A stretch of DNA of 64,000 bases from NCBI RefSeq assembly GCF_013778505.1, contig NZ_JAAOWU010000002.1, positions 1-64,000 on the forward strand. Reading direction: 5' to 3'. Source of the DNA: Pseudomonas sivasensis. GTDB lineage: Bacteria > Pseudomonadota > Gammaproteobacteria > Pseudomonadales > Pseudomonadaceae. Below, piece by piece: positions 55,101 to 61,256 of this stretch. The notes beneath the pieces are model-generated. The model was not told the origin of the DNA and ran no database searches. It saw only the letters and a list, made by a program, of their open reading frames with translations. A program made the translations under genes and the position numbers. How positions within the stretch are numbered: position 1 is the stretch's first letter; the number at the start of each line of letters is the position of its first letter.

Positions 55101-55890
55101 ACTGCGGCGAGCCATCGAACGTAAAGAGCTGAGCCTGTATTACCAGCCGAAACTGAGCCTGGTAACACAAGAACTGATCGGTGCCGAAGCCCTGATCCGC
55201 TGGCATCACCCCACCTTTGGCGACGTACCGCCAGAACACTTTATTGCCCTGGCCGAAGAGAACGGCACGATCCTGCAAATTGGCGATTGGGTCTTGGAAC
55301 AGGCCTGCCGACAACTGCACGCGTGGCAGGGCACCTACGAAGATTTCGGCCCGCTGTCGGTCAACCTCGCCGGTGCGCAGCTACGCCATCCCGGCTTGCT
55401 GAGTCGAATAGAACAACTGTTGCGCGACTACCACCTCGACCCAGGTCACCTGCAACTGGAGATCACTGAAAATTTCATCATGAGCCAGGCCGAAGAAGCA
55501 CTTGAGGTGCTACACCAACTCAAACAACTGGGCGTGCAGCTGGCAATTGATGACTTCGGCACTGGCTACTCGTCCCTCAGCTACCTCAAACGGCTACCGC
55601 TGGATTTCCTGAAGATCGACCAATCCTTCGTCCGCGGCCTGCCGGACGACCCCCACGACGCCGCCATCGTGCGCGCTATCATCGCCCTGGGCCACAGCAT
55701 GCAATTCACCATCATCGCCGAAGGCGTGGAGAACCCCGCGCAGCAAGCCTTCCTGGCAGCTGAGGGCTGCGAACAGATGCAAGGCTACATCGTCAGCTTG
55801 CCACTGCCGCCGGAGCTTTTTGTCGCTACCTTCCTTCGTATGAGCATTGAGGATTTTTCGGATAGCACACAGAAGAAACCATCGTTATAA
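52147..55890 (+). CDS. rmcA: Multi-sensor c-di-GMP enzyme (SBP-PASx4-GGDEF-EAL), RmcA-like
   Basis: A 1247-aa inner-membrane protein. It has a signal peptide (1-22), a periplasmic SBP_bac_3 domain (about 30-255), a membrane helix (about 267-287), four PAS domains (about 305-425, 432-548, 556-675, 683-795), GGDEF with the intact motif GGDEF at 886-890, and an EAL domain with EALIRW (1014-1019) and the later DDFGTGYSS. In P. aeruginosa the gene next to rpoD is RmcA, a redox-modulated c-di-GMP phosphodiesterase of almost the same length and architecture; activity here is inferred. ATG 52147 starts the signal peptide; the frame upstream to 52042 overlaps the terminator and was discarded. Confidence 0.9.
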   Translation: MPRLPTVILLSLLNWTATAGALTLTDDERGWLADHQELRLGVDPSWPPFEYRDENGRYQGLSADYVRLIQDRLGVRVKIIEPPSWGAVLEMARSNQLDLIPSIMSTPERQNYLAFTRPYIDFPMVILAHEGGARPRNLKDLYGLKVAVVENYAPHELLRTHHPDLNLVAMPNVSSTLQALATGEVDTVVSDLASSVWSLRELKLDGLYVSGDTPYRYQLAMGVPRDDKILVGILDKVLADLSPDETNAIQQHWVGNFTDNRTFWRDLLMYGLPAVLLLIAVLAVVIRINRRLSSEISRRVALEQELRSSEYHYRGLVESLSAIAWEASITDFTYSYVSPHAEDLLGYPRAHWLIPGFWRNIIHPADLIRTEAYCYRETRANRDHSIDYRVITADGRCLWVRDIVSLIEHGHEPVLRGLMIDISEAKRTEEALQLSEQKFASVFQQCPDILVIARLSDGCLLEVNKAFEDQIGLTAEEVIGRTGTELEIWGIPGIGPELLQRVQTTSIRNLEMPFLRSNGQAFTGLISAEPFQLDAIEAIVVVVRDITQLKETQQLLQTSEEKFAKAFHASPDGLLLSRQRDGLLIEVNEGFSRLTGYTSATSLDQSTLELGIWVDLNERKHMLELMQRDGFVRDFICHIRRSDGEIRMCEVSSRPLPIAGEDCMLTIARDITERQLMQEKLQQAATVFESTAEGVLITDTRQNISAVNRAFSEITGYSEAEALGQTPRLLASGLHDSAFYAAMWHQLTAQGHWQGEISNRRKNGELYPSWLTISAVRNRDQLITHFVAVFADISSLKLAQARLDYQAHHDPLTGLPNRTLFENRLQAALNGHQETGKQGAVLFLDLDRFKHINDSLGHPIGDLLLKDIAVRLKDQLRDIDTVARLGGDEFIILLPGLQHANDAEQLANKLLTCFTPPFQAGEHEFFISASIGTSLYPQDGTDVATLVKNADAAMYRSKAKGRNRVESYTRDLTAQANERVALEHELRRAIERKELSLYYQPKLSLVTQELIGAEALIRWHHPTFGDVPPEHFIALAEENGTILQIGDWVLEQACRQLHAWQGTYEDFGPLSVNLAGAQLRHPGLLSRIEQLLRDYHLDPGHLQLEITENFIMSQAEEALEVLHQLKQLGVQLAIDDFGTGYSSLSYLKRLPLDFLKIDQSFVRGLPDDPHDAAIVRAIIALGHSMQFTIIAEGVENPAQQAFLAAEGCEQMQGYIVSLPLPPELFVATFLRMSIEDFSDSTQKKPSL

Positions 55891-55905
55891 TCCGCGACCT
55901 GTTAA

Positions 55906-55982
55906 GGGCCTATAGCTCAGTTGGTCAGAGCAGAGGACTCATAATCCTTTGGTCCACGGTTCAAGTCCGTGTGGGCCCACCA
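55906..55982 (+). tRNA. tRNA with CAU anticodon (Ile2 or elongator Met)
   Basis: A 77-nt cloverleaf with acceptor GGGCCTA paired to TGGGCCC, D arm AGCTCAGTTGGTCAGAGC, anticodon loop CTCATAA (anticodon CAT), T arm with GGTTCAAGTCC, and encoded CCA. C4:G69 and C5:G68 pairs are present; these are reported determinants for TilS, which makes lysidine and turns CAU into an Ile AUA reader, so Ile2 is slightly favoured over elongator Met. It is the insertion site of the mini-island to its right. Confidence 0.92.
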
Positions 55983-56010
55983 ACTCCAAAGCCGCGCATT
56001 GCGCGGCTTT
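55937..56010 (+). repeat. Left direct repeat (attL-type), 74 bp
   Basis: This block runs from the first base of the tRNA anticodon loop region through the tRNA terminator and is repeated without mismatch at 58333-58406. The left copy stays in the complete tRNA gene. Confidence 0.95.
55988..56010 (+). terminator. tRNA terminator
   Basis: AAAGCCGCGC (55988-55997), loop ATT, GCGCGGCTTT (56001-56010). It lies wholly inside the duplicated 74-bp block, so the inserted tRNA gene keeps its terminator. Confidence 0.85.
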
Positions 56011-56055
56011 CGCGTTTCTGGCTGGTCCACCACAGATACAGTCCTATGGTCCAAG

Positions 56056-56072
56056 GGTACAATTTAGGTACA
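56056..56072 (+). promoter_or_regulatory. Arm-type site candidate (left): GGTACA-N5-GGTACA
   Basis: Two direct copies of GGTACA at 56056-56061 and 56067-56072, 11 bases apart, one helical turn. They lie just inside the left repeat and before the integrase remnant, where integrase arm sites occur. A matching pair is at 58195-58211. Confidence 0.6.
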
Positions 56073-56107
56073 GTGCTGGTTCGCCAGCCGCCTAGGAGCA
56101 CCCTCTC

Positions 56108-56358
56108 ATGGCTACTCTCGTCAAAACTCCTTCCGGCACCTGAAGGCGCTCATTCGTAAAAATGGCTGGCCCACAGTCTCCAAAACCTTCCGCACAAAGC
56201 GTGATGCGGAGGACTGGTCGAGGCGTACCGAAGAAGAAATGGTGCGTGGCGTGTACATCCGACGTAGCGGCTCGGAGAAAATGACGCTAGAGGCTGCACT
56301 CAAGCGCTATCTGAGCGACATAACCCCCACCAAGAAACCCACCATTTGTTATCGCTGA
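56108..56358 (+). pseudogene. Tyrosine recombinase (site-specific integrase) remnant
   Basis: The 5' part of an integrase gene. It starts MATLVKTPSGT, then the TGG codon expected next has lost a G to give a TGA stop at 56141-56143; shifting by one base restores KALIRKNGWPTVSKTF, then RTKRDAEDWSRRTEEEMV and MTLEAALKRYLSDI up to a stop at 56356. These are N-terminal and core-binding segments of phage-type integrases of Pseudomonas tRNA islands. The C-terminal catalytic domain with the R-H-R-Y residues, expected in a protein of 330-400 aa, is missing. The position next to the tRNA is the normal one for int. Confidence 0.88.
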
Positions 56359-56386
56359 TGCAGAATTAACCCAGATGCCGACTTAA

Positions 56387-56638
56387 AGCCGCTCCATCAG
56401 TGATCCGCTCAAAGTCAGACCTGCTAATACTTACAACGCCAAGGCTTGGGTCAGCCAAATTTCGGTAGCCGGGTCAATTGGGCATCAGCGACAACAGAGT
56501 TTGGTTCAAGGTCTGGGCTTAGACCTATCGGAAGTCACCGACGTCTACAAGCATCACGCGAAATACTTCTGGGCTTCTGCACGTGGTGAGCGCACCGAGG
56601 GGCACCCCGATTATCACCCGCCGCCTTCAGGCTCGTGA
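56387..56638 (+). pseudogene. Decayed open stretch of unknown origin
   Basis: An 83-codon open stretch without a good start, preceded by a stop at 56384, with coding-like text such as NTYNAKAWVSQ, LDLSEVTDVYKHHAKYFW and ASARGERTEGHPDYHPPP before a stop at 56636. I do not recognise it. It may be the 3' end of a gene truncated together with the integrase. The following 56639-56931 has only weak overlapping frames and no gene I can support. Confidence 0.4.
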
Positions 56639-56931
56639 GAGAGGTGCGGCGGGATTCCGCGATTGCAGTTTGATTGCACGCCCTTAACCCTCAGCGCAAT
56701 GCAGAAGTTGTCGACGGAGCTTTACACGGTCACAACATACCCCGGCCAGTGCCTCGTGCGGAGGCGCCTCGGCCTAACGTCTCCAAAACCGACGCGCTCG
56801 ATGTGTTGTTACCGGGGAGTTGGCTTGCTGGCGATGAGACCCGTGCAGACGTCAAATTCCCCGGGGCCTCACATCACAGACCGTTTGCATCTTAGTCACC
56901 GCTTGTAGAAAATCATCGTCTTTTTGCACGA

Positions 56932-57444
56932 ATGGATACGCGCATGAAGTTCGAGAAGACCACGCAGTACAGGTCCGAGGAAGGGATCGTCTTCAATCTG
57001 TCTCAAATCACCCTCATGGAAAGCGACCGAGGTCGCCTGCGCGAGCTGCACTTTGGCGAAGCGAAACGCGCCCATTACCAAGTCAACAGCATCGTCGTCG
57101 ATATGTACGACCGAATGCAGGCTCGAAACCTGCCATGCCTGCTGACAGTCTGCATTTCCAATCCCCTGATCCGGCAGCAGGCCGACGCTATCACTACTAT
57201 GCGCGGCAACGTCGCCAAGGGAATTGCTGCGGCCTCAGGTGGCGTTGCCGGGAAGGTAGGTGCGTTGGGCGGGCCGCTCATTGGTTGGGCTTCAGGTGCA
57301 GTCGTGACGACAGGTGTCAACTGGTACCTCAAAGGGGCCCTACCGAACCTTCATGCAGGTGACGTGCTGGTCAGCATCGAGGGAGAGGTACATGGCGGGA
57401 TTGGCCCACAGCGCTCTGTCGTGACGCTGGTCATCAAGGTCTGA
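56932..57444 (+). CDS. Hypothetical glycine-rich protein (island cargo 1)
   Basis: Unknown function, 170 aa, intact. The N-terminal half (1-88) is mixed charged with IVFNLSQITLM and VNSIVVDMYDRMQ; the centre (about 92-133) is a Gly/Ala-rich hydrophobic stretch (GIAAASGGVAGKVGALGG then LIGWASGAVV) with GxxxG-like spacing resembling a membrane hairpin; the C-terminus has DVLVSIEGEVHGGIGPQRS. No signal peptide or known catalytic motif is seen. ATG 56944 is an alternative start; neither has a clear ribosome site. The next gene starts 10 bases after its stop, so the two form a unit. The glycine-zipper character could fit membrane insertion, but this is a guess. Confidence 0.7.
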   Translation: MDTRMKFEKTTQYRSEEGIVFNLSQITLMESDRGRLRELHFGEAKRAHYQVNSIVVDMYDRMQARNLPCLLTVCISNPLIRQQADAITTMRGNVAKGIAAASGGVAGKVGALGGPLIGWASGAVVTTGVNWYLKGALPNLHAGDVLVSIEGEVHGGIGPQRSVVTLVIKV

Positions 57445-57454
57445 GGAACTGCAC

Positions 57455-57697
57455 ATGCCCTACATCATGCAAACTGTCTTCCTTCTGGTGCTGGGCGCGA
57501 TCCTCGTTCAGTTTCTGAAACCATACCCGCTGCGCAAGTGGCTGGGTTTGGCGCTGCTGGCAACGGGCTTGGTCAGCATCTTCAAGGTTGGTGAGCAGCA
57601 GGTGCTGGGCTTTGACCTGGAGCTGCTAGCACTGCTGGCCGTGCCGCTGGGCGTGGTGCTTTTCCTGACGCGGCGGCGGTTCACGGGGGGGGACTGA
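57455..57697 (+). CDS. Hypothetical small membrane protein (island cargo 2)
   Basis: Unknown function, 80 aa, mostly hydrophobic with three probable membrane segments (about 5-22, 31-49, 54-71) and a basic C-terminus LTRRRFTGGD. A good GAGGA site overlaps the stop of the preceding gene, giving tight coupling. The last codons contain a run of eight G's (57685-57692), which could shift the C-terminus by slippage. Pairing of a Gly-rich protein with a small membrane protein could be a toxin-immunity, transport or stress unit; nothing in the sequence decides. Confidence 0.7.
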   Translation: MPYIMQTVFLLVLGAILVQFLKPYPLRKWLGLALLATGLVSIFKVGEQQVLGFDLELLALLAVPLGVVLFLTRRRFTGGD

Positions 57698-57754
57698 AGC
57701 CCTGGCACGATTTCTCGGTGCCGTCTCTGACCCAAAATCATATGGGACAACAGT

Positions 57755-57775
57755 CGATCAACAGCGCGTTGATCG
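57755..57775 (+). repeat. Perfect hairpin downstream of the island cargo
   Basis: CGATCAAC (57755-57762), loop AGCGC, GTTGATCG (57768-57775), 57 bases after the cargo pair. It could be a terminator-like or protein-binding dyad; no T run follows. Confidence 0.5.
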
Positions 57776-58194
57776 ATAATCTTAGCGTTGGACCTTGCAA
57801 GCGGATTGGGGGGTTACTTTGAACATACTGGTAACTCCTAACGTAGGTTAGATGCCGCCAAAATCACTGATAAATGATGGGTGGCGGCTGTAACGCAGAC
57901 CAGGTGCAGTCGGAAATGTGTAATGCCACATTGACCAGCCTCGCCAACTCTGCGGGCGCGGCCTAATTCTGATCCTAGAAAGCACGGATCTAGCGCACAT
58001 GAAAGGTCACCGCAATCGCCAACCTTTTAAAGTCAGACTATACGCATGCCTTAGGCCAAGTCGCGCTTTGCTTCTCGATCTGTGAATGGAACGTGGTTTT
58101 GAGATGCAAGAGAATTAGCCCGGGGGCACTACAGAAGATCGTGGGCGAAGAATTCACTGCGGGGCAAATTGCGAAACTCAAAGGGCGCAAAATC
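57776..58194. other. Gene-free right arm of the island
   Basis: No gene can be supported. A 38-codon in-frame stretch (GALQKIVGEEFTAGQIAKL and on to a stop near 58224) looks protein-like and may be a fragment of a lost gene, but it has no start and I cannot place it in a family. Confidence 0.5.
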
Positions 58195-58211
58195 AGTACA
58201 ACCACGGTACA
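58195..58211 (+). promoter_or_regulatory. Arm-type site candidate (right): AGTACA-N5-GGTACA
   Basis: AGTACA (58195-58200) and GGTACA (58206-58211) have the same orientation and 11-base spacing as the pair at 56056-56072 at the other end of the island. Confidence 0.55.
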
Positions 58212-58332
58212 GTACTCAGCTTGAGCAACCTTTTCAAAATTACGCTTAACACCACGTACTACGGGGCCTCCAGCTATGCCAACTTACGTTCACCTACGAA
58301 CGATTTCTCTAGGCATATCACCTCGTCCAGCA

Positions 58333-58406
58333 ACTCATAATCCTTTGGTCCACGGTTCAAGTCCGTGTGGGCCCACCAACTCCAAAGCCGCGCATTGCGC
58401 GGCTTT
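58333..58406 (+). repeat. Right direct repeat (attR-type), 74 bp
   Basis: Exact copy of 55937-56010: the 3' part of the tRNA from the anticodon region to CCA (58376-58378) plus its terminator. It lacks the 5' half, so it is a tRNA fragment, not a gene. It marks the right junction of the island. Confidence 0.95.
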
Positions 58407-58462
58407 TGTGTGTCTGAAGACCCACTCTCAGTGTCCGGACTGTCCACACAACGTCCACCGCC

Positions 58463-58818
58463 TCACTTCGCAAACAACGGACCAATATCCCTGGATGCTT
58501 TGAAATCAAGCGCATTAACGCACGGGTCAAACAGGAACAATGTCGCCACCCTCCTACTTGGCCCTTGAACCAAATATGCAACTCCAGCGCAAACGTCGTA
58601 CCTCGCGCCTGCAAGCGTTCCGCCAGTACGTGCCAATCTTCACAGCCCAATACCACGCCGAAATACGGCACGGGGACATCGTGGACGTCGACGGCATTGG
58701 TGTGGGCCGCGTCCTGGAAGGCGGTTTTCGGATGTTCGGGGATGACCAATGGGTGGCCGAAGAAACTCTGACTGTGGCTGGAGCGCTCGCCCCAAGTAAG
58801 AATAATCCCGCTGGGCAA
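58463..58818 (-). pseudogene. Broken VOC (glyoxalase-fold) family gene
   Basis: Reading the minus strand, SFFGHPLVIPEH, NAVDVHDVPVPYFGVVL and FALELHIWFKGQVG match the VOC dioxygenase/glyoxalase fold (compare HDVPVPHFGVVL and FKGQxGEQATxFxxDPSGNALEFK). Near 58547 the frame shifts, after which ATLFLFDPCVNALDFKASRD continues the family end to a stop at 58463. The first quarter of the domain is missing upstream. It lies just beyond the right repeat, so it is chromosomal rather than island cargo. Confidence 0.75.
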
Positions 58819-58960
58819 CCTGACGTTTTACCGAGAGGTCATCCTACTGAGTCGCTATAGCCAACGGCACTTACCAGTGCCACAACTGTTTGCCCGCTGC
58901 CTGCTGGACGATTCAAGCCTGTAACATGCGTTCCCATTGCAGCCCGTCACGGAGCCTCCC

Positions 58961-59407
58961 TTGCCTGTCCTCGATGAAATCGATCGCCAACTGATCGCCG
59001 CCTTGCAGATCAACGCCCGCGAAAGCGTAGCCATGCTTGCGCGGCAGTTGGGCATCGCGCGCACCACGGTGACCTCCCGCCTGGCGCGCCTGGAGAAAAC
59101 CCAAGTGATCACCGGTTATGGCGTGCGCTTGGGCCAACGGGTGGCGGACGGTGGTTTGCAGGCCTACGTGGGCATCACTGTGCAACCTCGCTCAGGCAAA
59201 GAAGTGTTGCGCAGGCTGAGTGCCATGGCTCAGGTGCAACAGTTGTGCGCGGTGAGCGGCGAGTTTGATTACGTGGCTTGGCTACGGACGGATTCGCCGG
59301 AGCAACTGGATCAGTTACTGGACCAGATCGGCAGTGTCGATGGTGTAGAGAAAACCACCACCTCGATCATCCTCAGTAACAAATTGGATCGCGGACAACC
59401 AATATGA
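58961..59407 (+). CDS. Lrp/AsnC family transcriptional regulator
   Basis: Feast/famine regulator, 148 aa. N-terminal helix-turn-helix (DRQLIAALQINARESVAML, LGIARTTVTSRLARLE) and C-terminal RAM ligand-binding domain (YVGITVQPRSGKEVL, AVSGEFDYVAWLRTDSPEQ). TTG 58961 is chosen because GGAG at 58951-58954 is well spaced; a TTG at 58937 adds eight residues. In P. putida the equivalent Lrp-type gene stands next to davB-davA; here it precedes them on the same strand, and it may sense lysine or a product. Confidence 0.88.
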   Translation: MPVLDEIDRQLIAALQINARESVAMLARQLGIARTTVTSRLARLEKTQVITGYGVRLGQRVADGGLQAYVGITVQPRSGKEVLRRLSAMAQVQQLCAVSGEFDYVAWLRTDSPEQLDQLLDQIGSVDGVEKTTTSIILSNKLDRGQPI

Positions 59408-59484
59408 CCAGCAACCTCGTCACTTCGACTGAAAACAATTCATTCCGACGACACATTGCGTCTTATTAACGAGCGCAACGCTCC

Positions 59485-59513
59485 CTAAACTGGCTGCCAT
59501 CTTTTCCTATACT
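59485..59513 (+). promoter_or_regulatory. Candidate davB promoter
   Basis: CTAAAC (59485-59490), 17-base spacer, TATACT (59508-59513) preceded by C: the box CTATACT fits the -10 of sigma-S and sigma-70 well, while the -35 is weak. 41 bases before davB ATG. A weak -35 is consistent with activator control. Confidence 0.4.
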
Positions 59514-59553
59514 CAGCGGGTCGTGCCCCGCCGGGTATCCAGCCAGGTCAGCC

Positions 59554-61245
59554 ATGAATACGTCGAACAAAAACAGTCGCCACCCTGCAGACGGTAAAAA
59601 GCCCATCACCATCTTCGGCCCGGATTTTCCGTTTGCCTTTGATGACTGGATCGAGCACCCCGCAGGCTTGGGCAGCATCCCCGCCGCCAACCATGGTGCA
59701 GAAGTAGCCATCATCGGCGCAGGTATCGCCGGGCTGGTTGCCGCCTATGAGCTGATGAAGCTGGGCCTCAAACCCGTGGTGTACGAAGCCTCGAAAATGG
59801 GTGGCCGTTTGCGCTCCCAGGCTTTCGAAGGTGCCGAAGGCATCATCGCCGAGCTGGGCGGCATGCGCTTCCCGGTGTCGTCCACCGCCTTCTATCACTA
59901 TGTGGACAAGCTGGGACTGGAAACCAAACCGTTCCCCAACCCACTGACGCCGGCCTCCGGCAGCACCGTGATCGACCTCGAAGGCCAAACCCACTACGCA
60001 CAAAAGCTGTCCGACTTGCCTGCACTGTTCCAGGAAGTGGCTGACGCTTGGGCCGACGCCCTGGAAGCCGGCTCGCAGTTCGGTGATATCCAGCAAGCCA
60101 TTCGCGACCGCGACGTACCGCGTCTCAAAGCGCTGTGGAATAAGCTGGTGCCCCTGTGGGACGACCGCACCTTCTACGATTTCGTCGCCACGTCCAAGGC
60201 GTTCGCCAAGTTGTCGTTTCATCACCGTGAAGTGTTTGGGCAAGTCGGTTTCGGCACCGGCGGCTGGGACTCGGACTTTCCCAACTCGATGCTGGAAATC
60301 TTCCGCGTAGTGATGACCAACTGCGACGACCACCAACACTTGGTGGTCGGTGGCGTGGCCCAAGTGCCAATGGGTATCTGGCGCCATGTACCGGAACGCT
60401 GCGCCCACTGGCCGGCCGGCACCAGCCTCAGCTCGTTGCACAGCGGCGCGCCGAGAGCCGGGGTCAAGCGCATTGCACATGCAGCCGATGGCCGCTTCGC
60501 GGTGACCGACAACTACGGCGACACCCGCGAATATGCCGCCGTCCTCACCACCTGCCAAAGCTGGCTGCTGACTACCCAAATCGAATGCGATGAAACCCTG
60601 TTCTCGCAAAAGATGTGGATGGCCCTGGACCGCACCCGCTACATGCAATCCTCGAAAACCTTCGTGATGGTCGACCGCCCCTTCTGGAAAGACAAAGATC
60701 CGGAAACCGGCCGCGACCTCATGAGCATGACCCTCACCGACCGCCTCACCCGCGGCACTTACCTGTTCGACAACGGCGACGACAAACCAGGGGTGATCTG
60801 CTTGTCGTACTCGTGGATGAGCGACGCGCTAAAAATGCTTCCGCAGCCTATCGAAAAGCGGGTAAAGCTGGCCCTGGATGCCTTGAACAAGATCTACCCG
60901 AAAGTCGATATCAAGGCGCGCATCATTGGTGATCCGATCACCGTGTCCTGGGAGGCCGACCCGCATTTCCTCGGGGCCTTCAAAGGCGCGCTGCCTGGCC
61001 ACTATCGTTACAACCAGCGTATGTATGCGCACTTTATGCAGAAGGACATGCCGGCCGAACAGCGTGGGATTTTTATCGCCGGCGACGACGTTTCCTGGAC
61101 ACCTGCCTGGGTGGAAGGCGCAGTACAAACCTCGCTGAACGCGGTGTGGGGCATCATGACCCACTTCGGTGGCAGTACTCACGCCGAGAACCCAGGGCCG
61201 GGCGACGTGTTCGATGACATCGGGCCAATCGCCCTGGCCGAATAA
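59554..61245 (+). CDS. davB: L-lysine 2-monooxygenase (flavin amine oxidoreductase)
   Basis: FAD enzyme converting L-lysine with oxygen to 5-aminovaleramide, first step of the aminovalerate pathway. The 563-aa protein has the dinucleotide-binding GAGIAG at 55-60, the GG motif YEASKMGGRLRSQ, FGTGGWDSDFP and, at the C-terminus, FIAGDDVSWTPAWVEGAVQ. Cys257 (VVMTNCDDH) is probably the counterpart of Cys254 in the Pseudomonas L-AAO/monooxygenase, known to steer oxidase versus monooxygenase activity. The call rests on davA 11 bases downstream and the Lrp gene upstream; the wider tryptophan-2-monooxygenase family is an alternative. Confidence 0.88.
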   Translation: MNTSNKNSRHPADGKKPITIFGPDFPFAFDDWIEHPAGLGSIPAANHGAEVAIIGAGIAGLVAAYELMKLGLKPVVYEASKMGGRLRSQAFEGAEGIIAELGGMRFPVSSTAFYHYVDKLGLETKPFPNPLTPASGSTVIDLEGQTHYAQKLSDLPALFQEVADAWADALEAGSQFGDIQQAIRDRDVPRLKALWNKLVPLWDDRTFYDFVATSKAFAKLSFHHREVFGQVGFGTGGWDSDFPNSMLEIFRVVMTNCDDHQHLVVGGVAQVPMGIWRHVPERCAHWPAGTSLSSLHSGAPRAGVKRIAHAADGRFAVTDNYGDTREYAAVLTTCQSWLLTTQIECDETLFSQKMWMALDRTRYMQSSKTFVMVDRPFWKDKDPETGRDLMSMTLTDRLTRGTYLFDNGDDKPGVICLSYSWMSDALKMLPQPIEKRVKLALDALNKIYPKVDIKARIIGDPITVSWEADPHFLGAFKGALPGHYRYNQRMYAHFMQKDMPAEQRGIFIAGDDVSWTPAWVEGAVQTSLNAVWGIMTHFGGSTHAENPGPGDVFDDIGPIALAE

Positions 61246-61256
61246 GGAGTTACGCC

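Larger units (their letters stand above)
55937..58406 (+). mobile_element. tRNA-integrated mini-island (decayed), 2.4 kb
   Basis: Sequence between two perfect 74-bp repeats, the left one in the tRNA gene. Contents in order: tyrosine-recombinase remnant, an unassigned decayed open stretch, an intact two-gene cargo (170 aa and 80 aa), about 0.6 kb with no gene, and the right repeat. Short RGTACA pairs near each end fit arm-type sites. The integrase is truncated and frameshifted, so self-excision is unlikely. No plasmid, phage structural, or conjugation gene is present. Transfer origin is inferred from the integration signature. Confidence 0.9.

Noticed and set aside
56663-56908. Two overlapping open frames of 73 and 81 codons in the island
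   Set aside because: Neither has a ribosome site or recognisable content, and both overlap in different frames of the same DNA, so no gene can be supported.
58276-58503. 75-codon open frame across the right repeat
   Set aside because: It reads through the tRNA fragment and its terminator, which is not coding.
58540-58860. 106-codon plus-strand frame after the island
   Set aside because: It is antisense to the VOC-like remnant, whose family motifs are on the minus strand.
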